This document shows, one piece after another, positions 1-6,989 of a stretch of DNA of 52,377 nucleotides (position 1 is the first letter of the stretch; every line of letters starts with the position of its first letter). Made by a program: the position numbers and the translations under genes. The DNA is from Streptomyces sp. CB02980 (lineage in GTDB: Bacteria; Actinomycetota; Actinomycetes; Streptomycetales; Streptomycetaceae), in NCBI RefSeq assembly GCF_014451325.2, contig NZ_JACSCH020000032.1, forward strand, positions 1 to 52,377. Reading direction: 5' to 3'. The notes beneath the pieces were generated by a model. That model did not search any database. It saw only the letters and a list, made by a program, of their open reading frames with translations, and was not told the DNA's origin.

Positions 1-365
1 CAGGTGGGGCATACGCCGGTCCATGTCGCGAGGAGGGTCTGTAGCTCGCGGACGATGCGGTAGAGGCTCAGGCCGGCTTGGTGTCTTTTGGGGGCTCTGG
101 CCAGTCGTTGCAGGGTGCAGAAGGCGTGGGCGACGGAGACGAGGGTGGCGTGGTGGTGCCACCCGTTCCAGGTGCGGCCCTCGAAGTGGGCCAGGCCCAA
201 CGCCTGCTTCATCTCGCGGTAGTCGTGTTCAATACGCCAGCGGAGCTTGGCCAGGCGGACCAGTGTGGTGAGCGGGGTGTCGGCGGGTAGGTCGGAGAGC
301 CAGAACTGGACGGGTTCGGCCTGGTCGGCCGGCCACTCGGCCAGGAGCCAGCACTCGGGAAGCCC
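1..365 (-). pseudogene. IS701-family transposase, C-terminal fragment
   Basis: Reading leftwards, the translation gives a typical IS701-family DDE transposase C-terminus, with motifs such as LPECWLLAEWP, LRWRIEHDYREMKQALGL and FEGRTWNGWHHHATLVSVAH. The YREMK stretch carries the family's catalytic glutamate region. Similarity fades before about position 366, so the N-terminal part is missing, and the left end runs off the window. It cannot make a full transposase here. It abuts the promoter side of a broken acetyltransferase gene, so an old insertion or deletion probably set this junction. Confidence 0.75.
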
Positions 366-409
366 CCCGCCGCCCTCGCGCACGAGTGGATGGACCGCTA
401 CCGGACCGA

Positions 410-953
410 ATGGAGCAGCTCATGACCGCCGTCGACCTCCGCCGATTCACCCACGAGGACCTGCCGGTCATACGGCAGACCCTCCTCGACGTGCACGCGG
501 ACGCCTACGCCGCCGAGATGGACAACGAGTTCGTCCAGCGCTTCCCCTGGTTCGTGGACTACTGGGGTTCCAGCCCCGCGTTCTCCTGCGTCATCGGCTA
601 CGCCGGTGCCGAAGCCGGTCGGGTTCGCGTACGGCGCTCCGGCCACACCGGGCCGGGAGTGGTGGCGCGAGCACCTGGCGGTGCCGTCGGTGGACGACTC
701 GACCTTCAGTGTCTCGGAGTTGATGGTGCGCCCACGGTGGCGGAAGAGCGGGGCCGCCGAGCAGCTGCACGCCGCGCTCCTGCAGGACCGGCCCGAGGCG
801 CTGGCCGTGCTCCTGGTCGACCCCAGCCATCCCAAGGTTCAGACGCGGTACGAGGAATGGGGATACCGCCGTGTCGGCAGTCGGCAGCCGTTCGCGGATT
901 CCCCGAACTTCTCGGTGATGCTGCGCGACCTGCGCGTCCCGTCCTCTTCCTGA
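410..953 (+). pseudogene. GNAT-family N-acetyltransferase, frameshifted
   Basis: The product would be a GNAT acyl-CoA-dependent N-acetyltransferase; the substrate cannot be told. The N-terminal half (LRRFTHEDLPVIRQTLLDVH, then RFPWFVDYWG) is in one frame. The C-terminal half (GREWWREHLAVP, SELMVRPRWRKSGAAEQLH, YEEWGYRRVG) is in the next, and they join at about 605-617. The shift equals one extra base. RPRWRKSGAAEQLH is the acetyl-CoA binding segment (normally R/Q-x-x-G-x-G/A). ATGs at 410 and 422 are both possible; 422 better matches family N-termini. No good RBS is visible. It is a pseudogene unless the extra base is a sequencing error. Confidence 0.7.
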
Positions 954-1121
954 CCTCGCTCGCAGACCGGAACCGGGAACGTTCCAGGTCATCCGCTGCG
1001 CGATCGCCATTCCGAACAGGCGCGAGTCGTAGGTCGGCCAGTCCTAGGGATCGGAATCAAGGGCAGGCCCATGTCCTGAGAAGCGGCGACTCGGGCGTTG
1101 TCGATGGCGAGTGACGCAGAT

Positions 1122-1147
1122 GAGCCCCCAGGCAGGCCTGGGGGCTC
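1122..1147. terminator. Bidirectional terminator hairpin
   Basis: There is an 11-bp perfect inverted repeat, GAGCCCCCAGG / CCTGGGGGCTC, with a 4-nt loop. It lies between the convergent GNAT remnant (+) and HTH/zinc-ribbon gene (-), five bases past the latter's stop. The position and strength suit a shared rho-independent-type terminator of the U-poor kind common in actinomycetes. Confidence 0.65.
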
Positions 1148-1152
1148 TGGTG

Positions 1153-1847
1153 TCAGTCAATTCTGCTGGCTCTGCTGGCGACCGTCAGGCGCCCCACGAC
1201 CGTTGGTCCCAGAGTCGGGGTCCCGGCCTCAACCGCGGGGAGGAGCTCATTACAGACGGGGCAGTGGGCGGTTCCTTCGAGAACCGAACGGAACCGGAAT
1301 CGGCTGACCGTGTCGCACGGGATGTGCCGGGCGGACCACGGTGCCACCGGTCCGCGGAATTTGTCGAGTGGAACAAGCCCTGCCTCCCGCATACGGGCCT
1401 TGGCCTCGGGAGCCTGCTTTTCTGGATGACCCTATTCGCTTCCCTTCGTTCTCTCTCCCGCACGGCCTGGCGGCGCCCCTGGACACGTCCCCACGCCTGG
1501 ACCCACATGGGGAACTTCGCCTCGGGTACCTCGCAGACGACGAGATAGGCGCGCAGAGTCCGTTCCGAACCGGGCAGCGACTTGCGCCGGGAGACCCTCT
1601 CCGCAGTGCTGCGAGAGAGAGGTGCTCGTGTCTCCTTGTAGCGGCCTTCCGCCCTCCTCTCCATTTCCCTGGTGGAAGGGCGGCCGTTCTGCTCCCAGAC
1701 TCGGGCGAGCGCGGCGCCGAGTTCATCGGCGGTGCGCACCAGATCAGGCCGGGGAGCCTGGGTGTAGCTGCGTGGCGTGCGGCCGCAGCGAAGGTTCACG
1801 GCTTTGCTCCACACCTCGTGGGTGATCGCTCCGTGTGTGCCTCGCAC
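1153..1847 (-). pseudogene. HTH/zinc-ribbon DNA-binding-like protein, frameshifted
   Basis: The N-terminal part contains DLVRTADELGAALARVWEQ and APLSRSTAERVSRRKSLPG, the HTH-like region of a large Streptomyces family of uncharacterised putative regulators. The C-terminal part (MREAGLVPLDKFRGPVAPW, then HCPVCNELLP) is a cysteine-bearing ribbon. It lies in another frame and joins at the A4 run on the minus strand (plus-strand T4, 1418-1421). Restoring one A reads through as QKKQAPEAKARMREAG. A GTG at 1847 is the most upstream start. The function is unknown; DNA binding is inferred. It is either a pseudogene or a homopolymer error in the assembly. Confidence 0.6.
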
Positions 1848-1978
1848 TCAGGGTGCGGTAGCAGGACCTGAGTGTCGTCCCCCGGCATGGTTCGCGGACC
1901 GTGGTCGCGCCGGATCGACCGCGTACAGCGATGTCTGCCCCGGTCCGGCGCCAGAAGTCGGCCTGGCGGCAGGAGATG

Positions 1979-1994
1979 CCGGTCAGCTGACCGG
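1979..1994. repeat. Perfect 16-bp palindrome over the lipoprotein stop codon
   Basis: CCGGTCAGCTGACCGG is fully self-complementary and contains the stop codon of the lipoprotein gene. It has no loop, so it is a poor terminator. It could be a protein-binding site or chance. Confidence 0.3.
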
Positions 1995-2525
1995 CCCGGT
2001 GTTGGTGCCGTACTTCTTCATGCACGCCTCATCGAAGGCCATCAGGGTGATCACGCCCTCCTCCGGGATGCTCTGGTACTCCGCGACCATGCGCCAGCCG
2101 CGCTGCTTAAGTACCACCTCAGCCACACCGATCACCCCGTCCCTGTCCTTGCGCTCCTTCCGGTCCCCGGGCTGCTGCCAGGCCCGCTCACGCAGTTCGC
2201 CCACCAGCACCTCAAAGCGGGCAAGATCGACCGGGTTCGTATCGGTACCGAAGCCCTTGAACGCAACGGTGCATGACGGCTTCGAGCCGGTCGGGGATCG
2301 TTCGAAGTTCTGGGCGTACTCCGGTGCGTTCGCCAGGACGCCCGCATCCGCGACCGACGTGTCCAGATCCGCGCGCACGATGCCCTTCGTGAGCGGCCCG
2401 GTGCCCTGAGGCCGCGGCGACGCCGACGCCTTCGCATCCCCGCCATCGCCTTCGCCCGAGCTGCAGCCCGCGGCTCCAAGCATGACGGCCGTAACCGCCA
2501 CAGCCGCCCACTTCGCTACTCGCAC
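1983..2525 (-). CDS. Secreted lipoprotein of unknown function
   Basis: The start is the GTG at 2525, with a GGAGGGG ribosome-binding site about 6 nt upstream; an ATG at 2585 would place extra residues before the signal peptide. The N-terminus VRVAKWAAVAVTAVMLGAAGC is a lipoprotein signal peptide ending in an LGAAGC lipobox, so the mature protein should be lipid-anchored at the outer membrane face. A Gly/Asp/Ser-rich linker follows (GEGDGGDAKASASPRP). The roughly 130-residue domain has two more cysteines (SCTVAF and EACMKKYG), probably disulfide-bonded. It loosely resembles Streptomyces DUF3558-like small lipoproteins, but I cannot assign a family firmly. It is about 180 aa and intact, unlike its neighbours. 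Confidence 0.75.
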   Translation of the reverse strand: MRVAKWAAVAVTAVMLGAAGCSSGEGDGGDAKASASPRPQGTGPLTKGIVRADLDTSVADAGVLANAPEYAQNFERSPTGSKPSCTVAFKGFGTDTNPVDLARFEVLVGELRERAWQQPGDRKERKDRDGVIGVAEVVLKQRGWRMVAEYQSIPEEGVITLMAFDEACMKKYGTNTGPVS

Positions 2526-2622
2526 AGTCGTCCCCTCCCAGGTCACAGAACCAGACGCCCTGTGATCAAGGTAGGAGTGTGTCATGGGGTACCGACCGAA
2601 CAGCCCCCGGCCACCGGGCTCC

Positions 2623-2650
2623 GCCCGCGCCCTGCGGAGGGGGCGCGGGC
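2623..2650. terminator. GC-rich hairpin, possible terminator
   Basis: This is a 10-bp perfect stem, GCCCGCGCCC / GGGCGCGGGC, with an 8-nt loop, about 100 bp upstream of the lipoprotein start. It may end transcription of whatever lay to the right before the IS701 element inserted. Confidence 0.4.
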
Positions 2651-2712
2651 CTAGCCCGTTTCGTAGGGCTTAGATCCATTGGGTGCAATAGGTCGAACAT
2701 CGCCTGGCCTAG

Positions 2713-4114
2713 TACTGCAACGGTTCTTGTCGTGACGGTTTGACTGCTTGGTCGTTGGTCTGTTCATGGGTGGGATATTGGTTGATGCCCGGTCGTGGGC
2801 GGGTGAGTCGAAGGCTCTGCATGATCGGTTCGTGCACCGTTTTGCCAGGTCGGAGCCGCGTGAGTCCGCGTTGGCGTATATGCGTGGGCTGATAGCCCCG
2901 CTCGAGCGCAAGAACGGGTGGACGCTGGCGGAGGAGGCCGGTCATGCAGGGCCGGACCGGATCCACCGGCTGTTGAACCGGATCGACTGGGACGCGGAGG
3001 AGGTCCTGGACGATGTTCGCGAGTACGTCGTGGAGCATCTCGGCGACCGGGAGGCGGTGCTGATCGTCGATGACACCGGTTTCCTGAAGAAGGGGACCCG
3101 GTCGGCCGGGGTTCAGCGGCAGTACTCGGGAACAGCCGGGCGGACGGAGAACTCCCAGGTCGGAGTCTTCCTCGCCTATGCGGCTCCGCTGGGTCGGACG
3201 CTGATCGACCGGCGTCTTTACCTGCCGGCGTCCTGGACGGACGATCGTGAACGGTGCCGGCGGGCCGGCATCGACGACACGGTCGGCTTCGAGACCAAGG
3301 TCGCGATGGCCAGGGCGATGGTCCGCCGGGCGATCGCGGAGAAGATCCCGTTCGGGTGGGTGACCGCGGACGCCGGCTACGGCTACTCGAAAAGCTGGCG
3401 GACCGAGCTCGAGCGTTGCCGATGTCTTCCACGTCATGGCCACCACCCGCCACGACACCGTCGTCACCCGCTGGGCCATGGACCACCCGGTTCACGACCT
3501 GTTCCACGACCTGCCGAGGCAGAAGTGGAAGCGCCGCGCCTGCGGCAACGGCTCGCACGGACCACGTGTTTTCGACTGGGCGAGGGTCGAGGTCAGGCCC
3601 TGGCACCGGGAAGACCGGCGGCACTGGGTGATCGCCCGCCGCAGCGTGAGCCGACCCCAGGAGATCTCGTACTACATCGCCTACTGTTCCGACGGCACCA
3701 CCCTCGACCAGCTGATCCGCGTCGCCGGCAGCCGATGGGCGGTCGAGGAGTGCTTCCAGACCGCGAAACAAGAGTGCGGCCTGGACGACTACCAGGTCTG
3801 CCGCTACCCCGGCTGGCACCGCCACATGACTCTCGCCATGGCCGCCCACGCCTGCCTCACTGTCCTGCGAGCCCGCGAACTCGACACCGGGAAAGCAGAA
3901 ACGGATCCTCCGGCCTCGTCCCCCTCAGCCTTCCCGAGCTCAGACGCCTGATCCACCGCCTCACCTACCGACAACCGGCACCCATCGACCACGTCCTGCA
4001 CTGGTCGAACTGGCGACGCAGACGCCAACACCAAGCCCGCCTCAGCCACTACAAACAACGCGGCCACACACCACCGGAAACTGCCCAACCGTCAAGCCAA
4101 AGACCGTTGCAGTA
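2713..4114 (+). mobile_element. IS701-family insertion sequence, complete, with CTAG duplication
   Basis: The ends are TACTGCAACGG at the left and CCGTTGCAGTA at the right. Comparing outward reads shows imperfect terminal inverted repeats of about 30 bp. The element is flanked by CTAG on both sides (2709-2712 and 4115-4118), the YTAR-type 4-bp target duplication typical of IS701. It is 1402 bp and holds one transposase gene that is frameshifted twice. The flanking DNA would join as CCTAGGCC if the element were removed. The intact ends suggest recent insertion even though the gene is damaged. Confidence 0.85.
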
Positions 4115-4118
4115 CTAG
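2766..4118 (+). pseudogene. IS701-family DDE transposase with two frameshifts
   Basis: This is a cut-and-paste transposase. The N-terminal part includes LIVDDTGFLKKGTRSAGVQR (first catalytic Asp), QYSGTAGRTENSQVGVFLAY and WVTADAGYGYS (second Asp region). After about 3416-3417 (an extra T in GAGCGTTGCC) the family sequence continues in the next frame as RADVFHVMATTRHD. It runs through GSRWAVEECFQTAKQECGLD (catalytic Glu region) to about 3903-3925, then returns to the first frame as GLVPLSLPELRRLIHRLTYR. The first ATG is at 2766, and an in-frame TTG lies at 2748. The stop TAG at 4116-4118 lies in the target duplication, outside the element. As read, no active enzyme is made. Confidence 0.8.
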
Positions 4119-4122
4119 GCCG

Positions 4123-4254
4123 CTCGGGCACGCGACGCGTGTGGCCGAAGCGCTCGCCACGGGCGCTCTTGGCGTCGAGGAGGGGCAGGCGCAGGTGGTG
4201 GTGGCGCTCAGTGCCGCGGAGAGCGTAGCCATCGGCAATCGTGGGGCGTGGTGA
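4123..4254 (+). pseudogene. Possible DUF222/HNH-endonuclease fragment
   Basis: This open segment starts right at the right flank of the IS701 element. It reads LGHATRVAEALATGALGVEE followed by GQAQVVVALSAAE and ends at TGA. The pattern (helical, ALATGALGVEEGQAQVVV) resembles the DUF222 region that precedes HNH nuclease domains in actinomycete repeat proteins. No HNH motif follows and no convincing N-terminal half lies left of the element. It is a remnant at best. Confidence 0.3.
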
Positions 4255-4395
4255 CAACCTGCTTCGCGGTGATCTGATCGAGCGAAGTGACTGGTCTCCT
4301 CGCTGCCGTCCTCGCTCCTGTCGCAGTGGCTGCCTCGCCCACCGACACTGCCACCCCGCGGTGCGCACCTCCAGCTCACCGTGGCCCGTACCGAA

Positions 4396-4423
4396 GGGGG
4401 ACTCGTGTGACAACGAGTCCCCC
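4396..4423 (-). terminator. Terminator of the first pseudoprotease gene
   Basis: An 11-bp perfect stem, GGGGGACTCGT / ACGAGTCCCCC, with a 6-nt loop. It sits 36 bp past the stop codon of the leftward pseudoprotease gene. Confidence 0.75.
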
Positions 4424-4458
4424 GGACAGCGGCGTCTCCTCAACTACGAGGTTGGAGG

Positions 4459-6045
4459 TCAGACCCAGTCGTCCCCCGTGACGATGGCGAAGGCGGCGCC
4501 GGTGTTCTCGCGGAGTGCAAGCTTGCCATCGGTGCTGTGCACGATTAGGTCGGCCTTGCCGTCGGAGGTGCCCCCGTTGTTCACGGAGTCGGCGAAGTAG
4601 AGGTGTCCCTGGCCGGCGTGGCCGAGGAAGTTGGCCCAGCCGCTGCTCCAGGTGACGCTGCTGCCCCAGCCGGCGCCCAGGTTCGGGCGGACCGCGACAG
4701 TTCCGTCAGCGGCCTGGACGACCATGTCGGCCTTCTTGTCGCCGTTCATGTCGGCGAAGGAGAGGCGGCCCTGGCCCTCGTGGCCGAGGAGGTTGGCCCA
4801 GCCGCTGCTCCAGGTGACGCTGCTGCCGAAGCCGGTGCCCAGGTTCGGGCGGACCGCGACAGTTCCGTCAGCAGCGGAGTGGACGATCATGTCGGCCTTG
4901 TTGTCGGCGTTGGCGTCCGCGAAGTAGAGGCGGCCCTGGCCCTCGTGGCCAAGGAAGTTGGCCCAGCCGCTGCTCCAGGTGACGCTGCTGCCCCAGCCGT
5001 CGCCGAGGTTCGGGCGCACGGCGATCGAGCCGTCGAGGGCATGGACGATCATCTCGGCCTTGTTATCGGCGTTGATGTCCGCGAAATAGAGGCGGCCCTT
5101 GCCCTCCTGGCCGATGAAGTTCGCCCAGCCGCTGCTCCAGAGGTTGCCCTCGTGGAAGCGGTACAGGGGATTGCCGGAACCCAGCACGCCCTTGACAGCA
5201 AGACGTACGGTGATGTCGCCGTTCAGGTTCTGGATGATCATGTCGTCCAGGCCGTCGGCGTTGGCGTCGGCCATCTGAACAAACTCGCGTTCCGCCTTGA
5301 GCCAGGTCCGGGCGGAGGTGTCGGAGACGTTGACGGACTGGGCGCCCGTGCGGGTTTCCGTGGCTGCTGTACCGAAGCAGCCACCCTTCCAGGATCTGCT
5401 GTTGACGCCGACCAGCTCGGTCTTGCCGTCCTTCTCGCGCAGCAGGGGGCCGCCGGCGTCGCCGTCGCAGACAGCCGCGCCGCTCTGGCCGGTGATGTCC
5501 AGGGTGGGGCCGTTGGCGGCGTCGACGGTGAAGTTTCCGGTGTGCAGGTTGTAAGGGACCCAGTCCGCTGTCGTCTGTCCGAAGCCTGCGCTCTTCAGCG
5601 TTTCGCCCGCCGTGACCGCCGTGGCGGTCGGCGTGGCGGGGGTGACTCCGAAGGCGGGCTTCTTCAGTCGGGCCAGGACCAGATCGCGGCCCTGGTAGGG
5701 GACCACCTCGGTCACCTCGGTAATCAGACCGGTCGCCGTGGTCAGGTTGTTCCGTCCTACCGTGACGACCGCCTTCTCCGGCACGGGGCCGGCTTCGAGT
5801 GGGGTGAGCCCTCGGGTGAAGCAGGTGGACGCCGTGAGCACCCAGCGAGGGTTGACCAGGACGCCGGTGCAGTTGCGCCTGGTGGCCTCGCTGCTGCCGA
5901 TCTCCAGCTTCGCGGTGAAAGTGTAAGAGGTGCTGGGCGCGGTGGCGCCGCTTATTGCGCCAGCGGGGATGGAGCTGACGCCGACGGCCAGGGCCAGAGC
6001 GACGAGGCTGGTTGCAGCCGCGGTGCACAACCGGGCGGTTGACAT
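4459..6045 (-). CDS. Secreted trypsin-fold pseudoprotease with FG-GAP/VCBS-like repeats
   Basis: The ATG at 6045 has GAGGTA 5 nt upstream. Residues 1-30 are a Sec signal peptide ending near PAGA. Residues 35-240 have the S1/trypsin fold with paired cysteines (C59/C75, C193/C223), but catalytic residues are lost. The His-57 site is Thr74 (WVLTASTCF instead of LTAAHC) and the Ser-195 site is Ala197 (CDGDAGGPL instead of GDSGGPL). Asp121 (GRDLVLARL) remains. Residues 260-528 hold four roughly 54-residue repeats with Asp-rich Ca-binding loops (DANADGLDDM, DINADNKAEM, DANADNKADM, DMNGDKKADM) and SSGWANFLGHEGQGRLYF linkers. This should be an extracellular binding protein, not a protease. It pairs with a paralogue about 6 kb away. 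Confidence 0.85.
   Translation of the reverse strand: MSTARLCTAAATSLVALALAVGVSSIPAGAISGATAPSTSYTFTAKLEIGSSEATRRNCTGVLVNPRWVLTASTCFTRGLTPLEAGPVPEKAVVTVGRNNLTTATGLITEVTEVVPYQGRDLVLARLKKPAFGVTPATPTATAVTAGETLKSAGFGQTTADWVPYNLHTGNFTVDAANGPTLDITGQSGAAVCDGDAGGPLLREKDGKTELVGVNSRSWKGGCFGTAATETRTGAQSVNVSDTSARTWLKAEREFVQMADANADGLDDMIIQNLNGDITVRLAVKGVLGSGNPLYRFHEGNLWSSGWANFIGQEGKGRLYFADINADNKAEMIVHALDGSIAVRPNLGDGWGSSVTWSSGWANFLGHEGQGRLYFADANADNKADMIVHSAADGTVAVRPNLGTGFGSSVTWSSGWANLLGHEGQGRLSFADMNGDKKADMVVQAADGTVAVRPNLGAGWGSSVTWSSGWANFLGHAGQGHLYFADSVNNGGTSDGKADLIVHSTDGKLALRENTGAAFAIVTGDDWV
4631..5281 (-). repeat. Four 162-165-bp tandem repeats in the pseudoprotease gene
   Basis: The block TTGGCCCAGCCGCTGCTCC recurs at 4631, 4793 and 4958, with a variant at 5120, giving a period of 162-165 bp. 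Each unit encodes one FG-GAP-like blade with the SSGWAN motif. High DNA identity between units suggests recent duplication or gene conversion, and a site prone to repeat-number change. Confidence 0.8.
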
Positions 6046-6211
6046 GGGGATACCTCGAATGGATTGGTGATCTACCAGGCGGCGGATGCGCGGCCCAGGA
6101 TGACTGCGGTGGAGGCCAGCCTTGGTCGTTCCCGTGCTGTGCGTGGGGGTCTCGATGTTGGCCTCGATATTCCGGGACGCCGTGGAGTGAAGGCTCGCCG
6201 GACGCCGGGGG

Positions 6212-6724
6212 TCAGCCTGTGACCCTGAGCTCCACGAGCACGGCGGGCTTGTTGCCAGTGTTGTTGTCGCCCTCGCCGACCGGCTGCCACCCGTTCTTGG
6301 GGACGACGACGGTCTTCTCGGTGCCGTTGGTGGTCAGGCTGGCCTTGAGGGAATGGTTTCCGGTGGCGATGTTGATGGCATCGGGAACTTCGAGCTCCAG
6401 ATAGCCCGAGGTCGACGTGACGTTGAAGCAGATGCCGCGGAGGATGGCGCGGGTGTCGATCCAGATGTCGTAGGAGCTCGTGCACTCGGTCAGCACGATG
6501 CGACCGTCACCACGCTTCAGCCGGATGCCGTTGCCGGCGAGCGCGTCGCCGTTCGGGTGGGTGAGATTCTCGACCGCTATCGGGGGTGTCGGGGTCGGCT
6601 CATCCGCCGTGACGACGGTGGCCAGGGACTGTGCCTGCGGCTGAGCGCTGGCCACAGTGGCGAGGCCGATCGCTGCGGTCACTGATGCCGCGAGGCCGAT
6701 CAGAAGGACTCTCGGGGTGCGCAT
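6212..6724 (-). CDS. Small secreted protein, unknown function
   Basis: A 170-aa protein. The ATG at 6724 begins a Sec signal peptide (MRTPRVLLIGLAASVTAAIG, cleavage near ASA). A Thr/Pro-rich segment follows (TADEPTPTPPIAVENLTHPN), then a domain of about 125 residues, probably beta-rich, with only two cysteines (TECTSSYD and GICFNVTS), likely one disulfide. The C-terminus is KPAVLVELRVTG. I do not recognise the family. It lies 166 bp upstream of the leftward pseudoprotease gene on the same strand and diverges from the big toxin gene, so co-expression with either is plausible but not shown. Confidence 0.75.
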   Translation of the reverse strand: MRTPRVLLIGLAASVTAAIGLATVASAQPQAQSLATVVTADEPTPTPPIAVENLTHPNGDALAGNGIRLKRGDGRIVLTECTSSYDIWIDTRAILRGICFNVTSTSGYLELEVPDAINIATGNHSLKASLTTNGTEKTVVVPKNGWQPVGEGDNNTGNKPAVLVELRVTG

Positions 6725-6866
6725 TGTCTGTACACGTCCAATCTCTGTCGCAGGTGCGAACTGCGTACGGGCACCGAATTTTTACACATGTGATGACACG
6801 GTAAAGTCCCGGTGATGGATCGCCAACCTCTGCTATAGGCCTGCAGGTTGGAGTGAAAACGGACAT

Positions 6867-6917
6867 TAGATCATCTTTTTTCTTTTTTGCCACACTAAGA
6901 TCATCACTAAAGATCAC
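6867..6917. promoter_or_regulatory. AT-rich divergent promoter region with AGATCA direct repeats
   Basis: Between the divergent small secreted protein and toxin genes lies an AT-rich block unusual for this DNA. AGATCA occurs three times (6868, 6898 and 6911) as TAGATCATC, AAGATCATC and AAAGATCAC, with a T-rich tract between the first two. The position 75-120 bp before the toxin start suggests regulator or promoter sites. No -35/-10 pair can be assigned with confidence. Confidence 0.4.
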
Positions 6918-6989
6918 AAGGCCCTGCGAAGCGGACAAACTGGATCTTTCGGTTGATCAGCGTGTAATGCAACGCCAGGAGGATCAGTT

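Noticed and set aside
2766..4118. Programmed frameshifting in the IS701 transposase
   Set aside because: Two separate shifts, of opposite effect, would be needed, neither at a clear slippery heptamer. IS701 elements normally use one continuous frame, so mutation or sequencing error is simpler.
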